DNA from: Telmatactis stephensoni | Taxonomy: Eukaryota > Cnidaria > Anthozoa > Actiniaria > Isophelliidae | DNA length: 64,000 nucleotides | Assembly: GCA_029948255.1 (NCBI GenBank) | Contig: JALIZF010001710.1 | Coordinates: forward strand, 1 to 64,000 | Direction of reading: 5' to 3' | Shown: piece by piece, positions 1-21,037 of the stretch | Layout of the letters: each line of letters begins with the position of its first letter | How positions within the stretch are numbered: the first letter of the stretch is position 1 | Program-made: the position numbers and the translations under genes | Notes under the pieces: model-generated | Told to the model about the DNA's origin: nothing | The model's input: only the letters and a program-made list of their open reading frames with translations | Database searches by the model: none

Positions 1-96
1 CGACACAGGTAGCCCAGTAAAAATGAAATCCTTTTCAATAAATTTAGTTTAGCAATTGAATTTAAATCATTTAAAACTCACTTCCTAGTCTATCCC

Positions 97-305
97 AGAG
101 GGGTGGCCGGGGGGCTCCATTGTAAAAGTATCAAGTGTGCTCGTCGTATCTCAGGGATAAAAATCAGTGATTTGGTATCTTTCAACTGAAGGTGTTTAAA
201 TTTAAATTTCAAATTTTTGCATTTCCTCGTATCTTTTAAGGTATCAAAAGAGCCCATTGCTTATTATCAAGTTTTCAAAATGAAGAAATATCAAAAAAGA
301 AGAAA
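97..305 (+). repeat. Dispersed repeat, family 1, copy 1
   Basis: This stretch matches 20568-20745 in the same orientation. Shared landmarks are a GGGG(T/C)NCTCCATTGTAAAA start, TGCTCGTCGTATCTC, ATCAG(T/C)GATTTGGTATCTTT, and GGTATCAAAAGAGC followed by CATTGCTTATTATC. GGTATC-type words recur inside it. No ORF or terminal repeat is visible, so the class is unknown. Bases 1-96 and 306-689 are AT-rich and hold nothing I recognise. Confidence 0.6.
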
Positions 306-689
306 AAGAAAGAAAAAAAAAACAGTATCATTACTAAATTAACAATTTAATGAAATTTATATCTAGAATATCATTTTAAATGTTTTGTTTTAACATTAAA
401 ATTGTTGACCCTATTCATCTCTGCGTGCCCGCAGAAAAATTCATCAAACTTTAGAGAAATAAAATGGAGACATTTTCCCTACTCGGTGTTTATGGTAGAC
501 CAGCCGTTTTTAACGCAAAGTAAAATCTACAGTTAATCTCCTAGTCCCCTATTTCTAGAACCCTTTTTCAGTACTCTTTAGTTCTGTAGGGATTTTTATT
601 TCGCATATTTTTTAGGGAAAAATAATATCTTACCTCAACTGAATTTTTCCAATCTTTTCGTGCAAAATTCTAAATATTCACAATCTCTA

Positions 690-2025
690 CACAGGAATAC
701 CAATTCTCTATTTCACCAAATATCACTATCAGTACCGACGGTATACATTTGGTAAGGGGACCTCATCTTCTTTTCACAATCCAAAGAGCAAAGTGTTATT
801 TTACTATGATGTATTTTGACGCGATTTTAAACCCAGACACTAAGCCAGTGGTTTATCAGCAACGGCTACTTGCTGCTTGTGTATGATGTCAAAACATCCC
901 GCATAAATTCTAAAATGTCTAATTGATATCCTGGATCACTTTGTATCATTTTGAGACCACAAAAAAGGGGAAGGATCGCTCTATAAGACACTATAATTAG
1001 AACCAATTTATGTTGATCCGTTTTAAAAGAAGTGATGTTTGAATAATGGTATTTTCTTCAGGCCCCAATGTACTTCAAGTTCAAATCTAAATTACAAACC
1101 TTTAGAAATGTCAAAATTAGCTAAATTTGTAATAATTTGAAAGCTCATTTACCACTTCTTCTTATTCGTTAGAGAATTCATTTCTGCATCTCAATACAAT
1201 CACCAAAAATTAGCTTCGTTTCCAGCATCAATTTTGTACAAATTCACGATGTTTGAACACAGGGATACCAATTGTCTATTTCACCAAATGTCACCATCAG
1301 TACCGACGGTAATACATTTGGTGAAGGGGCCTCTTAAAAAAATCTGATAAAATATTCACGATGTTTTACACAGGAATACCAATTATCCGTTTCACCAAAC
1401 GTCACCATCAGTACCGTCGGTAAAACATTTGGTGAGGGGGCCTCTTCTTTTGGAGTCTAATCTGAAATATACACGATCCTTTACACAGGAATACCGATTG
1501 TCTATTTCACCAAATGTCACCATCAGTACCGACGGTGATACATTTGGTGAAGGGGCCTCTTCAAAAAGTCTGAAAAACATTCACGATATTTTAACACAGG
1601 GATACCGATTGTCTATTTCACCAAATGTCACCAACAGTACCGACGGTAATACATTTGGTGAAGGGGCCTCTTAAAAAATCTAATAAATATATAGACAAAG
1701 TTTTAACGTAGTAATAATCGGTATTCCTGTGTTAAAGCAACGTGAATATGTTATCGACTTCAAGAAAAGAGGCCCCCTCACCAAATGTATCACCGACGGT
1801 ACTGATGGTGACATTTGGTGATTTTTACACAGTAATACCAATAGTCTATTTCACCAAATGTCACCATCAGTACCGTCGGTGATACATTTGGTGAGGGGGC
1901 GTCTTGTCTTAAAGACTCATAATATATTCACGTATTTTACACAGGAATACCAATTATCAGTTTCACCAAATGTCCCCATCAGTACCGTTGGATATACATT
2001 TGGTGAGGGGGGCCCTTCAAAAAAT
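690..2025. repeat. Tandem array of ~113-bp palindromic units
   Basis: Units start near 690 (isolated), 1259, 1371, 1483, 1597, 1827 and 1940, and one unit near 1706-1816 is inverted. Each unit reads CAGGAATACCAATT, then a hairpin with arms CACCAAATGT and ACATTTGGTG around the small palindrome ACCGACGGT, then a purine-rich GAAGGGGCCTCTT tail. The period is about 112-114 bp, so a spurious ORF runs through several units. Degenerate ACCGACGGT remnants continue to about 2210. Bases 766-1253, between the first unit and the main array, hold nothing I recognise. Confidence 0.85.
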
Positions 2026-2469
2026 CTGCAAGTATATATTTCTTCTCTTGAAAACTGATCAGTTCAAGATGTTTAAACAAAGTAGTGTTTAAAACTAACG
2101 TAATATCCTTCATCATCCTTTTTTTAATTATATGCACAGTTCTTGCATATTAATTACTTGTACCATCTGTACCGACGGTAAATACAATTTCACCATCCGT
2201 ACAGATGGTCTATTTTGGACAACCCTCGCACCAAGTCTAAATGTCTTCAAGGACAGACTTTGGTCACACCTAAACTGCAGCCCCAGCAAACTGAAAACAT
2301 TTTAAAAACATTTTTATTTTATTCTTATCTGCTTGCACTGCACCTGCACCACTTTCAAAACGTTTTACGTTGAGCACCCCCACCCTGCACAAAGCTCACA
2401 AGAATCTTCATAGAATGAGGTGGGCTCAACTTGGAAGAAGAAGAAGGAGCATCTTCTCCTCGAGCTACG

Positions 2470-2560
2470 ATCATTTAAAGACCCCGAGTGCTGGTCTGGC
2501 TGCGCTGGGGAGCGAACCCCCGACTCCCACACGAGAGGCCGACGTCATCAATATTAATAT
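2470..2560 (-). repeat. Possible tRNA-related repeat fragment
   Basis: Read on the minus strand the segment contains GGGGGTTCGCTCCCC, which resembles a tRNA B-box (GGTTCRANYCC). No convincing A-box or cloverleaf can be built. It may be a worn SINE piece. Confidence 0.25.
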
Positions 2561-2664
2561 TCATCATTTTTCAGCTGGATGGTGGTCTTTGGTGTAAAGT
2601 TTTGAACGCAGCTAGAGTGATATCATGAACTCGACTTAAACCGACTCGGAGAAATTTCCCCGTT

Positions 2665-2800
2665 TTTAAGCGAGGGTGACCGAGCAGTTAGAGCACAGGT
2701 CTGTTATCACGTGACTGTGTTTGTTAGTTCGTTCTCTCCCTTGCTTCGAGGATTTTAATTTCTCCGGGTCCTCCGGTTTTCTTTCCTAGTGAGCTGATAT
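2665..2800 (+). mobile_element. tRNA-derived SINE-like element, degraded
   Basis: It contains GGTGACCGAGCAGTTAGAGC (A-box-like), then GGTCTGTTA, GTTAGTTCGTTCTCTCCCTTG, GCTTCGAGG and a TCTCCGG...CTCCGGTTTT tail. The same blocks in the same order occur on the minus strand at 22915-23072, where a B-box is also preserved. The B-box region is lost in this copy. Confidence 0.6.
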
Positions 2801-3136
2801 TTTTATGCATAGAATATTAGAATGTAGTGGTACTGTGTGTGAGCACTGTCACTCAATTAGTGCGCAAGCGCTAGAAGACATTGGACACTTACACAAAAAC
2901 AAAACAAAATCCAGTTATTTCCGAAGGCGATTAAAGTAGAAAACCTGTGAGGCAACCTCAATATTGGTGTATTAGAGTGCTTACAATATATCCTTGAAAA
3001 AGTTAGCGAACTAAATTGTACTAAATAGCGCGAAATCCTTTGTTTTCTATTGTTTAATTAGTGCAAATTAGAGCAGTTTCTTACAAAGTTTTTTCACGGA
3101 TATATTGTAAGCAAGAAAGCGCATTCTATATAGGAT

Positions 3137-3413
3137 CAAGAGACCATAATACTAAGAGAGCGAAAGTCAGTATTGATGTCTGTGCCATGTTCGCGGCGAC
3201 TAAGGCTATTTTAAGTAACTTCGCCATCGCGCGCGCAAGGCCCTCAACCAATAGAATTTGATTTTTGACGTGCGCGCGGACGGGACCGTTTGAATTCTAT
3301 TGTTTAAGAGCCTTGCGCGCGCGATGGCGAAATTACTAAAAATAGCCTTAGCCGCCACGAACATGGCACAGACATCAATACTGAGTTTCGCTCTCTTAGT
3401 ATTATGGTCTCTG
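3137..3413. mobile_element. Short inverted-repeat element (MITE), 7-bp TSD
   Basis: The ends are inverted copies (CAAGAGACCATAATACTAAG at the left, its complement ending GGTCTCTG at the right). The arms run about 130 bp each and include GCGCGCGC segments near the centre. ATAGGAT flanks both sides (3130-3136 and 3414-3420), which looks like a target-site duplication. No transposase is encoded. Confidence 0.8.
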
Positions 3414-3619
3414 ATAGGATATGGTCACTTGTAGTTTGGTTAAATGACACATTGATAGTTTAATATACATCTGTATTTTATTAGTGATGACTTACAAAAC
3501 TGTTTTACAGACAACCACAGAATTGTTTGTTTATCAAATCCATAACCATGATATCATGACCCATTTCTTCCCAACTTGTCTTTTTGTGTGTGTTTCCTGA
3601 AAACCATGAATGGGATGGG

Positions 3620-4050
3620 CCCGGGGGGGGGGGGGGGGGTACTCCCATATATTTGCTATACGGGTACGTGCCGCCAAACAGGGTATGGTTTTCAGCGATT
3701 TTACTCTGGAACAGGGTATATAAAATAGCTCTTTCTCTCTCTGGAACAGGGTAGCTTTTTTACAAAGTACGTCTGGATGTTGCAAAAACGTCGCTCTGTA
3801 ATTAGGTAACAAAAGAAATCAGTCGGAAAATCAGATTGACTCTTCATTAAATGCTTGACAAAACCGATAACACAAACTATTGCATGTAAAAACGCAAAAC
3901 ATTTCACTGGGACAGGGTATATTTTTGTGGTACTTACTCTGGAACAGGGTAGCGTTTTAAGCTTTTTTACTCTGGAACAGGGTCAGGGTTTGAGGGGCTC
4001 AGCGGCACGTCCCTACCCAAAACTGGAAGGAGTACCCCCCCCGGGGGGAT
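3620..4050. mobile_element. MITE-like element with internal CTCTGGAACAGGGTA repeats, copy 1
   Basis: It starts with a G-run and GGTACTCCC and ends with GGAGTACCCCCCCC, an inverted pair. Inside, CTCTGGAACAGGGTA or close variants occurs at least four times, and CGGGTACGTGCCGCCAAACA follows the left end. A shorter copy in the same orientation lies at 16110-16432. No coding content. The long G and C tracts at the ends are prone to length change. Confidence 0.75.
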
Positions 4051-4275
4051 GGGCTCATAGAAACCATTGGGTGATCTGTATGAGTGTAGCTTTCAAAGAC
4101 AGGACATCTAACCTGTGAGTACAGTGTCCTCATATTATATCTATAGGGTACTGTAAAAGCAGGCAGGATTCACAGACTTAAGTTCATCAGAAAAAAAATG
4201 TAGTGAAAGTGGTCACTGTACAAAGTTCGATAGACCTAATAATGATTAATGTACAGGACCAATCGAGGAGCAGGT

Positions 4276-15403
<11,128 letters not shown>

Positions 15404-15500
15404 CTTGAAATTTTTGATGACTAATTTTCCTAGGACTCAATCTCCTGTCCGATAAAACACAGGAACTCCAACAATTCACAGGAAGCCCAAGATTGACAAC
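15404..15500. promoter_or_regulatory. Probable bidirectional promoter, PSMC3 / DUF547 gene
   Basis: Only 97 bp separate the two start codons, which point away from each other. Both 5' UTRs and the core promoters must lie in or overlap this gap unless there are untranslated upstream exons. No TATA box is evident. CAGGAAG and TTCCTAG could be ETS-type sites, but that is a guess. Confidence 0.7.
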
Positions 15501-18500
15501 ATGACCGAAGTAAGAGTGCTAAATGATGGAGTTTTATCAGAATCTTCTTCAGCTCTATCTGCGGTTGATTTGTCGAAAGGTTTGCAAAAATTGATGCTTA
15601 AGATAAAAGGTAGTTTTATGAGCGCTGATGGTCGTGGAATTGATTACAGTGCCCTCAAAAGTAGCAAATTGTTTGACGAGTATGGACGTGTCTCACGTGA
15701 TCTACAACAGATTCAAGTCGTTGGGTTGACAGAGGCTGAGAAAACAGCATTCTTCTTAAGTATCCTTTTTCTTGTGTTTTCTTCGTCAATAATTTTAAGT
15801 TGACAATCGTGTGAATATAAGCGCACATCAGTACTCTTGCAAATGTCCACACTACCCCACTCTCCAAGGGAAGTCCATAGTCCATAGTGTAAGGGATAAT
15901 CTACATCTATAACTTAGTTCAATTAATTCCAGTAGTGCTCTACCAACTGATCTAATAAGACAGTTGTCTAGGGTGGTCACGGGTATAGGTGCAACATTTT
16001 CCAGGTTGGAAAGCACAGCATTGAAATACTAGATTACATAACACAATTTGAAGCCAATTATTACATACCCCAATGAATGTTGCCATTTGGGGAAAAAAAA
16101 TCATGTACTCAGGGGGGGTACTCCCCTATATTCACTATACGGGTATGTGCTGCCAAACAGGGTAGGGTTTTCAGGGATTTTAATCTGGAACAGGGTATAT
16201 AAAAATCGTAATTACTCTCTGGAACAGGGTATCTATTTAACAAAGTTCGTCTAAAAGGCCGGGCTAAAAGGGGTTAACGACACATTAACTTGTCTGGAAG
16301 CAATGAAATGAGGCAGGCATTTACTCTGGAACAGGGTATCAATTTTGGAAATTTTGCTCTGGAACAGGGTCAGGCTAAATGAGGGGCTCAGCCGCACATC
16401 CCTACCCAAAACTGGAAGGAGTACTCCCCCCCCAATTCCTCCCCACCCAAAACCCACTCACCTGCCAGTCTTGAATTGGACTATTTGATTTATTAGACTT
16501 AATCACTTCTACCACTAGACATTTATAATGCTCTAACTATCCATGGATTAGCACAGACTGAGACACTACCAAGTTCAGTGCTAGAACTCAGTAACTTTTG
16601 GAGGAATACTGCTTATAATATTAGTGGTTATATACTAAGCCTTGATGATATAGAACATGGAATTTTAAGAGGTAAGCTAGGTGTGTTGGGTTTGGTTTAA
16701 GGTTGTCAGTGGCCACTCCTTATGAGTAAAGAGCAGTTTTTGCATGAGTGTGAAATAGTCCAGTTTCTAATATTACTGGAGACCGCTGAGTTTCCTGGCA
16801 AAAGATGAATTTAAACAACGTTAGCCTCAAGTCAATGTAAATTGTTCAAAAATACCAGCGTGAGAAATGCAGAAATTGTTGATAAAGAACAACACAACAA
16901 TCAAGTTTATTCCCATGGGTTTTCTTCAAAAGGAGGCTAAGGCTGCATAAATGTGCCTTTTGCCAGGAAGCTCAGTGGTCTCTAGTAACTGGAAACTGGA
17001 CTATTATAGACCATTCTGTGTTGCATGCCATCCCATTGCATATATATGAATGAAACCCATTTTGTTATGATAATTTTTTTCTTGAAGGTAATAGACCACA
17101 CCCATCCTCATCAACACCGTTTTTTACTCAAGAAGACCCACGTTGTGAACTAGCTGTTAAAGAAGTAGATCCAAGGATACATTTTGCTTTAGTTTGTGGT
17201 GCAAAAGTATGCTATCTATATATATATTATTACTGTTCAACTTCATAACCTATTGTTTTCTCTCTGCATTATACCAACGAATGCAGACAGAAAAAAGCAT
17301 AAATCAGCTGCATTGTTGCAAATAATGCTGTCAGTCTAACATAACAGACGGTTTTATTTTTGATAAATGCTGTGTGATGCTGTGATCACAAATAATGCAG
17401 TGTGACTTGCTTAGGGTAACCAGATTTGCAGGATGATAAAGTAATGTAACTCCTAACTAATAAATAATTGCATCATTCAAATAAGGCTTCCTGGGGCTTA
17501 TGCAAAAAGTTCCCCTGTGGGAGGGGTAGGTAGGGGCATATTTAGAGAGTGAGTTTAATCCACAGGGGACTCATTCAAAAAAATGAGACATGAAAATGCA
17601 ACAGCAATGGACATTTTATTGTTATTTTTGTAACAATACTACTTAATGATGCAACATTCAATTATCATAACTATCATAATTGTTTGTTTAATTTAGTCAT
17701 GTCCAGCAATTAATGTATACAGTGAGAAGAATCTTGAACATGGACTTGCAGTAGCAGCCAAAACCTTTTGTTCTCAGGAAGTGCACATTGATGGAATGAA
17801 GGTAATAAGAAGAAGTTTGTGTAATTATGTGGGTACAATGGGTGCGATTGGTTTCATATTCTAGGGTGTGATTTTTCCGTAGATATTCAGTATCTTGATT
17901 TTAAAAATAAAGACCTTGTCTTTACATGTATACTGAGGCTCTAAATCAATAAAAAGCCCTAAAGATCATACTTAGACACTTCTTAAAGTCATGAATAATT
18001 AATGACCTTTTAAGCCAACCAGATTGCTTAATATGATCACGTGCACGAGTTTGGAAACCCAGTGAAACACTAAGGTCTATCAAATACCGTATAGGAAAAC
18101 ATTTTCTTCCCATGTGATGGAATGTGTTCTTAATCTGCATCTGAATAACTATGTACAGCTCTACTCAATTAAACTTGTTCCCTATAATTACCGTGAAATA
18201 CTAACTTTAGTGGCACCAACCTTTAGCCTCTATACTACTGAGTCATCCGATGGAAATCTTTCAACGTTCTCCTGCCAGAAGTACTGTGAACGTCGACATC
18301 GCAAAAGTTCGTGAAATTGTTCCAAAGATTGCGCATAGTACAGTACTATGATTAGCAGTCTAAAGGTCGGCACACACTAGGCGTCAGGTCGCTGCGACAC
18401 GACGCGGCGACACGTCCCTTTTGTGTGCACAGTGCTGCGACGAAGCCACTTTTACTGATTTTGTCGCTGCGATCGTACGCACGAATTCAAACCAGTTTGA

Positions 18501-19932
18501 CAACGTGTTGCAGCGAAAAAAATTCTGTCGCGGCGACAAGATTTTCAAAGAAATTCCACAGTGCACACGAGGGGAATTGTCGCCGCGTCGTGTCGCAGCA
18601 ACCTGACGGCCTTAACGGAGTTCACACACCTGGCGATTTCACTGTCCACAACGAAGTGTGTAACGTGCCTTGGCATCATGTGTCTGACCAAGTGAAGGTC
18701 GGAGCCTTAAAGAAATTTCTTTATTTATTCTTGGTAGGTTACATTATCCAAGATTTTCATGTGGTACAAAAGTGATTTTGCATCAGATGATATTTCACTA
18801 TTAAGGTATGAAGTTGTATTATTCTCAAAATATTGAATGATCTATGTTCAAATACTAACGTTTTCTTCTCAGTTTATCATGAGCTACGACTAGACTTGGC
18901 CCTGACACACGGTACAACTTTTCTTGTAAGGTTGTGCGAACCTTCATTTCAACACGATAACTAAATAAAGCTAAGACGCTTGTGAGGTCATGTAATACTA
19001 TACATAGAAATACAAATACATTGTTTAAAAACTACCCACCTATACTTTCCACCACACCCTGTGAAATAAACACTCTGGAAGATGTAGAGCACTCGAAAAG
19101 CAAGAGAAACACTCCGCAACGCCTCGTGTTCCTAAGATTGTTTTTCTATTGCTCAACATCTTCTATCGTGTTTATATCACAGTACAGAGACATGCGCGCG
19201 CGTTATATAGTGCGTAACGAGTAGAGCTGTAGCTATTCAGATGCAGATTAAGGCGATTCCTCTGTTTTGCACCGTGCACGTCTACCGCGCATGGTTCAAA
19301 AAGCACAGAATTTGACTTTGTCAGCATTTTCATTCAAATTACGACTAAAAATGCTTAAAAACACAATTTGAAACATTTGTGCAATTTTTGCTGCGATAAA
19401 TAGGGAGTTTGTAAAACACCCGTAAAATCATAGAAATCGAAAATAACGTGCGCTTCGAGAAACACCCGTAAACTTTATCGGTTAAGTTAAAATGCCCGTA
19501 AAGTTATCGGGTCTTTTGAGAAACGGGCCTCTAGTGGGTACAACATTGCAACGCAAGTTGCTACATATGACAATCCAAAGAAAGCTGGTAGCGCGCAACC
19601 AGTTGCACGAAAAGTTGCATTGTGTCCAAGTGTCGTCAAAGTGAAATAGTTCCTTCGATATTGCTATGGCGGCCGACCACCCTTAATACCTTCAAATTTA
19701 GTGGCGAGAACTAGTCAAACCTTATAAATCTATTCCTACGATACAAACTTGGCATAAAGTCCTATTCAGTTGGCTAAACCAAACAACGTGTCTTTTTCCT
19801 TTCAGGAGAATATCTGGATACCTATCCGATGAGAAACACTTAGAAATGGAGAAGTTGATCAAACATGTGAAAGATGGCGGGAAAATGGAAATCGTTGCTA
19901 AAGATTATAACTGGAGCTTAAACAAATTGTGA
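15501..19932 (+). CDS. DUF547-domain protein, complete
   Basis: Six exons, 15501-15759, 16519-16671, 17088-17206, 17697-17801, 18738-18805 and 19806-19932, join in phase to 831 nt (276 aa), starting MTEVRVLNDG and ending SLNKL. The core FFLNIYNALTIHGL, then SGYILSLDDIEHGILR, VDPRIHFALVCGAKSCPAI and a C-terminal YNWSL carry the signature of DUF547 (N-IYNAL..., H-x-LVCGA-x-SCP). That family occurs in bacteria, plants and many animals and has no settled biochemical role. No signal peptide or membrane segment is seen. The first ATG follows a short leader shared with the PSMC3 promoter. MITEs fill introns 1, 2 and 4. The family call is strong; function is unknown. Confidence 0.9.
16110..16432. mobile_element. 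MITE-like element with CTCTGGAACAGGGTA repeats, copy 2
   Basis: A shorter relative of 3620-4050 in the same orientation. It begins GGGGGGGTACTCCCCTATAT and ends GGAAGGAGTACTCCCCCCC, with four CTGGAACAGGGTA words inside. It lies in intron 1 of the DUF547 gene. Confidence 0.75.
16755..17005. mobile_element. 251-bp MITE
   Basis: ATAGTCCAGTTTC...GGAGACC...CCTGGCAAAAG at the left is inverted at the right (CTTTTGCCAGGAAGC...GGTCTC...GGAAACTGGACTAT). The interior is AT-rich and non-coding. The sequence just before it (16727-16752) resembles the AGAGCAGTTTTCGTATGAGTG end seen at 20062 and 48377. Confidence 0.75.
18366..18630. mobile_element. MITE with GC-rich inverted ends
   Basis: CAGGTCGCTGCGACACGACG near 18390 is inverted near 18580-18605 (CGTCGTGTCGCAGCAACCTG). 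Matching CACACACTAGGCG and TTCACACACC pieces lie further out. It gives overlapping spurious ORFs on both strands. It lies in intron 4 of the DUF547 gene. Confidence 0.7.
19085..19222 (+). repeat. Dispersed repeat (GCAAGAGAAACAC family), copy 1
   Basis: Shares GCAAGAGAAACAC, ACGCCTCGTGTTCCTAAG, CATCTTC(T/C)ATCGTGTT and CACAGTACAGAGACATGCGC with 51205-51325 in the same orientation. The two copies differ at scattered bases. No TIR is visible. Confidence 0.75.
19395..19533 (+). repeat. Dispersed repeat ending GAAACGGGCC, copy 1
   Basis: Matches 37838-37968 in the same orientation. Shared blocks are AACGTGCGC(T/C)TCGAGAAACAC, ACTTTATCGG, AAGTTATCGGGTCTTT and GAAACGGGCC. CCCGTAAA-type words recur every 30-40 bp. 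Confidence 0.7.
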
Positions 19933-21037
19933 TTTTAAGAAAACTCTAGTGATTTGAATTACTAATGTCAAAGATAATTTTGAATACTTTTTCAAAATTC
20001 TGGTTCAAAGTGCTATTCTACTGCAATACAAAGTAGGCTCCTCCTGCGAGTACTTGTCGTAGTAGAGCAGTTTTCGTATGAGTGTGAAACGTAACCATGC
20101 ACGTGCCGTTTTCATAGTCGTACGAAAACTCGTCAATTTCCCGTGGTTCAATCATGAAGCGAAAATGTAATTGTGAATTAAAAAACTGAGTGAAAATGTA
20201 AATGTGAAATAAGAAACATGCTGAACTAGTTACAAACTAACAACGCTGTGACGTATTTCACCAAAAATGTAGCTCATTTATTAATAAATCCATTTTGTTT
20301 CACAGATAGAAAGCGCAAAAAGTTGTCAAGTGCCAACTGCTATGCACAGTTTGTTAGTGCGCGGCCTTCGATTCGGTGCGAGAGGTCCCTAGTTCGATCC
20401 CCAGTCCTGAATTGTAATCCTTGTTTCGACTTCTTCAGTTTCCATTCTGTGTAGCTTTAGTTTGCTTTAAATACCCTTAAAATAGAGCACTGATGGAGAG
20501 AGGGGGCAAAACAGCAATAATAGTACTGAGAAAATGGCTAGTTTTCCATTGAGTATATGTATGCAGTACCCGAGGGGTACTCCATTGTAAAACGATCGGG
20601 TATGCTCGTCGTATCTCTTAGGGGTAAAAATCAGCGATTTGGTATCTTTTAGGGTATTAAAATTGAAATTTAGAGCTTTAGCATTTCCTTGTCTCTCGTA
20701 GGGTATCAAAAGAGCTCATCGCTTATTATCTTGTTCTCAAACTGGAAGAAATTTGCTCAACGGGCAGCGAACAAACCAAAGCAGGTTCTTTCTGAATGTG
20801 CTAGATAAAATGATGAGTACTTAATGAGGCATGATATTTGTAATCGTCTAAAATGTCTTTTTATCTGGACAACTGAATCAAATGGTTGTATTCATATAAA
20901 AAATCAACTCCCAAGAATGACACCACGTGGTCTGAAATGGGGCAAACAACGAAGGTGAAAGGCTCGGGTTCTATCGAACTTTCAACCAAAAATAAAGTTC
21001 CTGGAGCTGCAGAAGTGAATAATGTTATCCAAACTAG
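19933..21037. other. Convergent intergenic region, DUF547 gene to B4GALNT-like gene
   Basis: About 1.1 kb between two stop codons facing each other. It holds a MITE-like piece at 20062-20145 (AGCAGTTTTCGTATGAGTGT inverted as CGTACGAAAACT), a tRNA-like fragment at about 20355-20405 (CTAGTTCGATCCCC resembles a B-box), and repeat family 1 copy 2 at 20568-20745. Nothing else is recognised. Poly(A) signals could not be assigned with confidence. Confidence 0.7.
20568..20745 (+). repeat. Dispersed repeat, family 1, copy 2
   Basis: Same orientation and block order as 97-305: GGGGTACTCCATTGTAAAA, TGCTCGTCGTATCTC, ATCAGCGATTTGGTATCTTT, and GGTATCAAAAGAGCTCAT with CGCTTATTATC. The minus-strand ORF here is a by-product of the repeat. 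Confidence 0.65.

Noticed and set aside
690..2025. CRISPR-like array
   Set aside because: Repeats are too long and diverged, spacers are repetitive too, one unit is inverted, and the DNA is animal.
1429..2058. ORFs with repeated ISPNVTISTDGDTFGEGAS-like peptide
   Set aside because: They follow the ~113-bp palindromic array; the frame survives only because some unit lengths are multiples of three, and both strands are open.
18421..18775. Overlapping ORFs of 61 and 116 codons in a DUF547 intron
   Set aside because: Created by the GC-rich inverted repeat element; both strands are open.
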